Source of the DNA: CAZUCD01 sp964618855
Lineage (GTDB): Bacteria; Sumerlaeota; Sumerlaeia; SLMS01; JANRJK01
Length of the DNA stretch: 36,911 nt
Direction of reading: 5' to 3'
Assembly: GCA_964618855.1 (NCBI GenBank)
Contig: CAZUCD010000015.1
Coordinates: forward strand, 1 to 36,911
In this document: in pieces, positions 34,017-36,911 of the stretch
How the letters are laid out: every line of letters starts with the position of its first letter
How positions within the stretch are numbered: the first letter of the stretch is position 1
Notes under the pieces: model-generated
What the model was told of the DNA's origin: nothing
What the model saw: the letters and a program-made list of their open reading frames with translations, nothing else
Databases searched by the model: none
Translations under genes and position numbers: made by a program

Positions 34017-35767
34017 GGTTTCGCCTTCAACTTGGCCATGAGCCCCGATGCGCCCGGATGCCCGGGATTGATCTCCAGCACACGGGCGGCGGCCTCGGCC
34101 GCTTCCGCCTCGTGGCCCGCGTCGTGGGCGGCGAGCGCGAGGTACCACAATGGCGTGGGCGTTCCCGGTCGGATCGCCAGTGCGCGGAGCGCGGCCGCCT
34201 TCGCTCCCTCGTAGTCCTTGCGGACGACGTGGTAGTGCGCCAGCTCCACGTAGTTGTCCCACAGGATGCCCGGCTGCCTGCCCGCTCGGGCGAGAGACTC
34301 CTCAGGCATGGGGGGGGTGCGTGATGCGGCGATCCCGACCCATGCCGCGAGCACGCACGCCCCCGCCACCGATGCGGCTATGGCGGGACGCGGAACCGGT
34401 GCATCCGGCACGCCGGGGCTGAGCGCACGCCGCGCGATCCACCAGGAGAACATGCCCAGCCCCGCTGCGCAGGCGACGCGGACGGACATCCCGGAGACGG
34501 AGGAGGAAGCCTCGACAAAGGGCCTCGCCAGGGACCAAATGGTCTCCACGGGGGTCGCGATGGTCCTGCTGAGTGCCCGCACGAATTCGGCATCGAACGG
34601 CACGTACCGATCGAGCGGTACGAGCAGCCGGCGCTCTGCGAGCAACAGAAGGGAGGTCCACGCCAAGCATGCCAGGACGGCGGCAACAAGCGCGCCCCGC
34701 CACCTCCCCGACGAGCCGTCCCACAGCGCGCCCAACCCAAATGCCACGACGATGGCAACATCGACAAGTCGCCTGTTGCCGAAGGACCCTCCGCACCACC
34801 ACACGACGTTGGCGGCGTTCAGGTAGAGCTGCGCCGCGAAAAGAAGCACTAGTCCGACCCCGAGCACCCTGTCCTTTCGGAACACCGCGGCAAGCCCCGC
34901 CAGCCCGAGCACATGAACCGGCGTCCAAGGCAGCACCCCGTGGTAGTCCGAAAGCAACACGCCCAAGATGTTGGGGGACAGCCAGTGCATTTCCTCGGAC
35001 TTGGGCAGAGTGAGGGGCCCGCCGTAGATGGCCAGGTAACCAACCATCGCAGGAGCGAACCCGAGCAGGGCCCCCGCCCCAAGCCTCAGCAGCGCCGACA
35101 CTCCGCCGAATGCCTGCGCCAACGAACCCGCCTCCGCCAGAAAGACCACCGCGAGTGCGCCGTTCTGCGGTCGTACGAGCGCGGCAGCCCCAAGCAACAA
35201 CCCGAGGAGCAGCCAATCCTCCGCACGTCGCCCCTCCCGCGTGCGCGCCCACAGGACGACAAACGTTGTGACGCACGCGAACGAGACCGCGTGGCTGAAG
35301 AAGGGACCACAGGCCAGATAGAAGAACAGGGGGGTCCCCAGCACCATCGCCGCCGCGGCAAACACCTTGCCCTTCGTGCACCGGGAAAGGTGCGGGAAGG
35401 CAAACGCCAGGGCTGCAAGCGCCATGGCACAAACCCACGCCTGGGCGGCCACCCTTCCGAAAGGGAGGGCCGGCAGGAGCGCGTAGCCGGAACCCGCGGG
35501 CCAGTCGTTGGCCAGCCTTCCCGTGCCGGTCGCGTACACGTAGTAGCGTGGCATCTCGTACATGGCGTACTGGTTGGAGAAGGCGAGGTCGGCGTCGCGA
35601 AGGAGCGACTCGCCCCATGCCCAGTAGCTGACGCAGTCCGGTGGCGAGAGGAAGGGGTCCGCGGCAAACAGGAAGACGATGGCACAGACCAGCCCGACCG
35701 CGGCGGCAACCCACCTGCGCCGTCCATCATCCGGCGACTCGGCTGGGGTGGTCCTGGGACGATCCAT
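34013..35767 (-). CDS. GT39-like membrane glycosyltransferase with C-terminal TPR repeats
   Basis: I chose ATG 35767, giving 584 residues and placing the first helix (about 19-36) near the N-terminus. The 'LSPPDCVSYWAWGESLLRDADLAF' loop directly after helix 1 holds the acidic residue characteristic of GT-C/ArnT/PMT enzymes, which transfer sugars from a lipid carrier on the outer face of the inner membrane. About 11 to 12 helices fill residues 19-490. From about 503 the chain becomes soluble with two TPR-type repeats ('ELAHYHVVRKDYEGAKAAALRALAIRPG' and the following copy). This tail could bind a protein partner. The acceptor is unknown. Its stop overlaps the start of the downstream membrane gene (TTGA). 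Confidence 0.83.
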   Translation of the reverse strand: MDRPRTTPAESPDDGRRRWVAAAVGLVCAIVFLFAADPFLSPPDCVSYWAWGESLLRDADLAFSNQYAMYEMPRYYVYATGTGRLANDWPAGSGYALLPALPFGRVAAQAWVCAMALAALAFAFPHLSRCTKGKVFAAAAMVLGTPLFFYLACGPFFSHAVSFACVTTFVVLWARTREGRRAEDWLLLGLLLGAAALVRPQNGALAVVFLAEAGSLAQAFGGVSALLRLGAGALLGFAPAMVGYLAIYGGPLTLPKSEEMHWLSPNILGVLLSDYHGVLPWTPVHVLGLAGLAAVFRKDRVLGVGLVLLFAAQLYLNAANVVWWCGGSFGNRRLVDVAIVVAFGLGALWDGSSGRWRGALVAAVLACLAWTSLLLLAERRLLVPLDRYVPFDAEFVRALSRTIATPVETIWSLARPFVEASSSVSGMSVRVACAAGLGMFSWWIARRALSPGVPDAPVPRPAIAASVAGACVLAAWVGIAASRTPPMPEESLARAGRQPGILWDNYVELAHYHVVRKDYEGAKAAALRALAIRPGTPTPLWYLALAAHDAGHEAEAAEAAARVLEINPGHPGASGLMAKLKAKP

Positions 35768-35868
35768 GTGGTTCAAGTTGACAGTGTTCGCCACCGCGTG
35801 GCCACACCGCGGACGCATCGGATTCGGGCGGACCATCGACACGCCCGAGCCAAGGGGAACGACGCAAC

Positions 35869-36183
35869 GTGGCCAAACGCAAGACCGGTATCCTCGCCCA
35901 TGCGGGCGCCTTGGCGAAGTGGGGTGGCCTCGCCGCAATCTTCATCGCCATGGGCTACGCGTGGCGGTCCTACGCCACGCTTCCCCTGCCCGTGGAGGGC
36001 CCGCTGGCCGGCGACTCTGGCGCTGGAAGCGGGGATGACCTCCAGCGCGAACGCCGCCGCGCCGAAAGGGCCGAACGAGAACTCGCCCGCATCCGCGGCA
36101 CCATCGCCGAAGTCCAAGAGACCGCCACCGTCAGCGAAGCCACGATCGCCGATGCACGTATCCGTGACATCCTTGACCCCTGA
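35869..36183 (+). CDS. Small single-pass membrane protein with coiled coil
   Basis: I do not recognise this 104-residue protein. It starts at GTG 35869, supported by AAGGGGA at 35852-35858. A basic N-terminus ('AKRKTG') is followed by one membrane helix (about 16-33) and a short linker. A strongly charged coiled coil ('DLQRERRRAERAERELARIRGTIAEVQE', about 56-83) then runs to the end. It is divergent from the glycosyltransferase (101 bases), and a TTGACA at 35778-35783 lies in that gap without a clear -10. A short CGGGG/CCCCG hairpin (36224-36238) follows the gene. Confidence 0.65.
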   Translation: MAKRKTGILAHAGALAKWGGLAAIFIAMGYAWRSYATLPLPVEGPLAGDSGAGSGDDLQRERRRAERAERELARIRGTIAEVQETATVSEATIADARIRDILDP

Positions 36184-36217
36184 TTTCCGGGGATTTTCGC
36201 GGCTGCTCCAAAAGGGT

Positions 36218-36267
36218 TTGACACGGGGCGCATCCCCGACGTTCCTACCCCGCGCCTAGCGCACTGC
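36218..36267 (+). promoter_or_regulatory. Possible tRNA-Asn promoter
   Basis: A perfect TTGACA (36218-36223) lies 45 bases before the mature tRNA, and a G+C-rich discriminator-like CGCGCC follows at 36251-36256. The -10 box at 17-base spacing is poor, so only the -35 element is well supported. Confidence 0.35.
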
Positions 36268-36343
36268 TCCCCTATAGCTCAATCGGTAGAGCGCCGGACT
36301 GTTAATCCGTAGGTTCCTGGTTCGAGTCCAGGTGGGGGAGCCA
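36268..36343 (+). tRNA. tRNA-Asn, anticodon GTT
   Basis: This is a full 76-base cloverleaf. The acceptor stem TCCCCTA (36268-36274) pairs with TGGGGGA (36333-36339), with one G-T pair. The D stem is GCTC/GAGC. The anticodon loop CTGTTAA has anticodon GTT at 36301-36303. The T arm is CCTGGTTCGAGTCCAGG (36316-36332). The discriminator base is G, as usual for bacterial tRNA-Asn, and CCA is encoded (36341-36343). Confidence 0.98.
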
Positions 36344-36373
36344 CTTCTAAACCCAGAATTCCCAGTACTCCGC

Positions 36374-36416
36374 AACGACGCGCCGCCCCCAAACGAGGGC
36401 GGCGTTTTTCGTCGTT
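36374..36416 (+). terminator. Rho-independent terminator after tRNA-Asn
   Basis: CGCCGCCC (36381-36388) and GGGCGGCG (36397-36404) form an eight-base-pair stem with an eight-base loop, followed directly by TTTTT (36405-36409). An outer repeat AACGACG (36374-36380) and CGTCGTT (36410-36416) flanks the whole structure. It is the only hairpin in the window with a classic T-run. Confidence 0.85.
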
Positions 36417-36539
36417 CCGGTCCCCGTCCGGGGCGGGACGGGGTGCCTCCCCGGATCGCCTGCAAAGCCTGCCCCGCCGCCTCGAAACGGCGGGGACGCT
36501 CGACTTGCAGGGCGAACGCCGGAAGCTCCGGCGGCTGGG

Positions 36540-36911
36540 TCAGGATGCCGCCTCCTGCGCCACCGGTTCGCCCTCCTGTTGAACGGGCTCCGGCGGCGGG
36601 GAGGTCGGGGACCCTGCCTTCGACTTCTTCCCCCGCTTCCCCGTCTCGGCGGGCGCGGCGGTGGAGGAAGTGGAGGTCTCCTCGCCCCCGGCGGCGGACA
36701 CGGGCGGCGCTGCCTCGGCGGGGGGCGGCGGAGGGGGCGGGATCTCCGGCAACGGCAGCGCACGGACGGCGTCGCCCCACGCCTGCCAGTCCCCGGCGAG
36801 CACGAGCCCGCCGTCCTGGTGGCGCGACAGCAGGCCCTCGCCGACCAGCGCCGCCGCGATGAAGAAGGCGTTGTTCTTGCCCTTCGCTGCGATGGCCGTC
36901 GCGAGCGTCGA
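36540..36911 (-). CDS. C-terminal part of a protein with proline-rich tail, cut by window edge
   Basis: An open frame enters from the right edge and ends at TGA 36540, giving 123 visible residues. The first approximately 60 form a compact alpha/beta-looking segment ('NNAFFIAAALVGEGLLSRHQDGGLVLAGDWQAW'). A low-complexity tail follows: seven consecutive prolines near 76-82, then a stretch rich in Ala, Glu, Ser and Thr with a basic patch ('GKRGKKSKAG'). I do not recognise the family. It is convergent with tRNA-Asn and its terminator. The real start lies outside the window. Confidence 0.68.
   Translation of the reverse strand, partial: STLATAIAAKGKNNAFFIAAALVGEGLLSRHQDGGLVLAGDWQAWGDAVRALPLPEIPPPPPPPAEAAPPVSAAGGEETSTSSTAAPAETGKRGKKSKAGSPTSPPPEPVQQEGEPVAQEAAS

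Noticed and set aside
36268..36343. tRNA-Asn as an integration site for a mobile element
   Set aside because: No integrase, no repeat of the tRNA 3' end and no shift in base composition are visible on either side in the window.

Overview
The window comes from a strongly G+C-rich Gram-negative bacterium. An outer membrane is implied by LptD, an MlaE-type permease, a NodT-type outer-membrane lipoprotein and a second lipoprotein. A respiratory chain is implied by NDH-1 (complex I) subunits. Two Hanks-type Ser/Thr kinases, one carrying a DWG instead of a DFG motif, and a very large hybrid histidine kinase suggest an uncultured-type lineage near Planctomycetota, Sumerlaeota or Hydrogenedentota. 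That placement is inference from gene content and cannot be settled from the sequence alone. No phage, IS element, CRISPR array or plasmid function was found, so the region reads as ordinary chromosome with unusual local arrangements.

Layout. 1-2315 (-) is a Ser/Thr kinase cut by the left edge. It is divergent from lptD (2533-5178), which is followed by a YqeY protein, an exported alpha/beta hydrolase and a NodT-type efflux lipoprotein. A DUF2959 lipoprotein (8495-9151, -) lies tail-to-tail with nodT. After a 330-base gap with three G+C-rich stem-loops comes a compact NDH-1 block in the order nuoH-I-J-K-N-L (9482-16035). It has no nuoM, and NuoL carries a histidine-rich loop. Downstream lie a lone MlaE permease, a PTS EIIA-type-2 protein and a small cysteine-motif protein.

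17968-24829 (-) is a tightly overlapping five-gene unit read from right to left: riboflavin synthase, an alpha/beta-hydrolase-fold protein lacking the nucleophile serine, a membrane-anchored metallophosphoesterase, an unassigned protein and a YfhO-like membrane protein. The first three junctions are GTGA or ATGA stop-start overlaps and the last is an 11-base overlap. Upstream are a DinB-fold protein and a PilC/GspF protein, each followed by a perfect G+C-rich hairpin.

26967-32470 (-) is a signalling pair: a 1398-residue hybrid histidine kinase (2 TM, 3 PAS, GAF, HisKA, HATPase, REC, REC, HPt) whose stop codon overlaps the start of a receiver-Ser/Thr kinase fusion. This looks like a self-contained phosphorelay ending in a protein kinase, and pilC lies just downstream. 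The right end holds a small membrane protein, a GT39-like glycosyltransferase with a TPR tail coupled through TTGA to a second membrane protein, a small coiled-coil membrane protein, tRNA-Asn(GTT) with a rho-independent terminator, and the 3' end of a proline-rich protein cut by the right edge.
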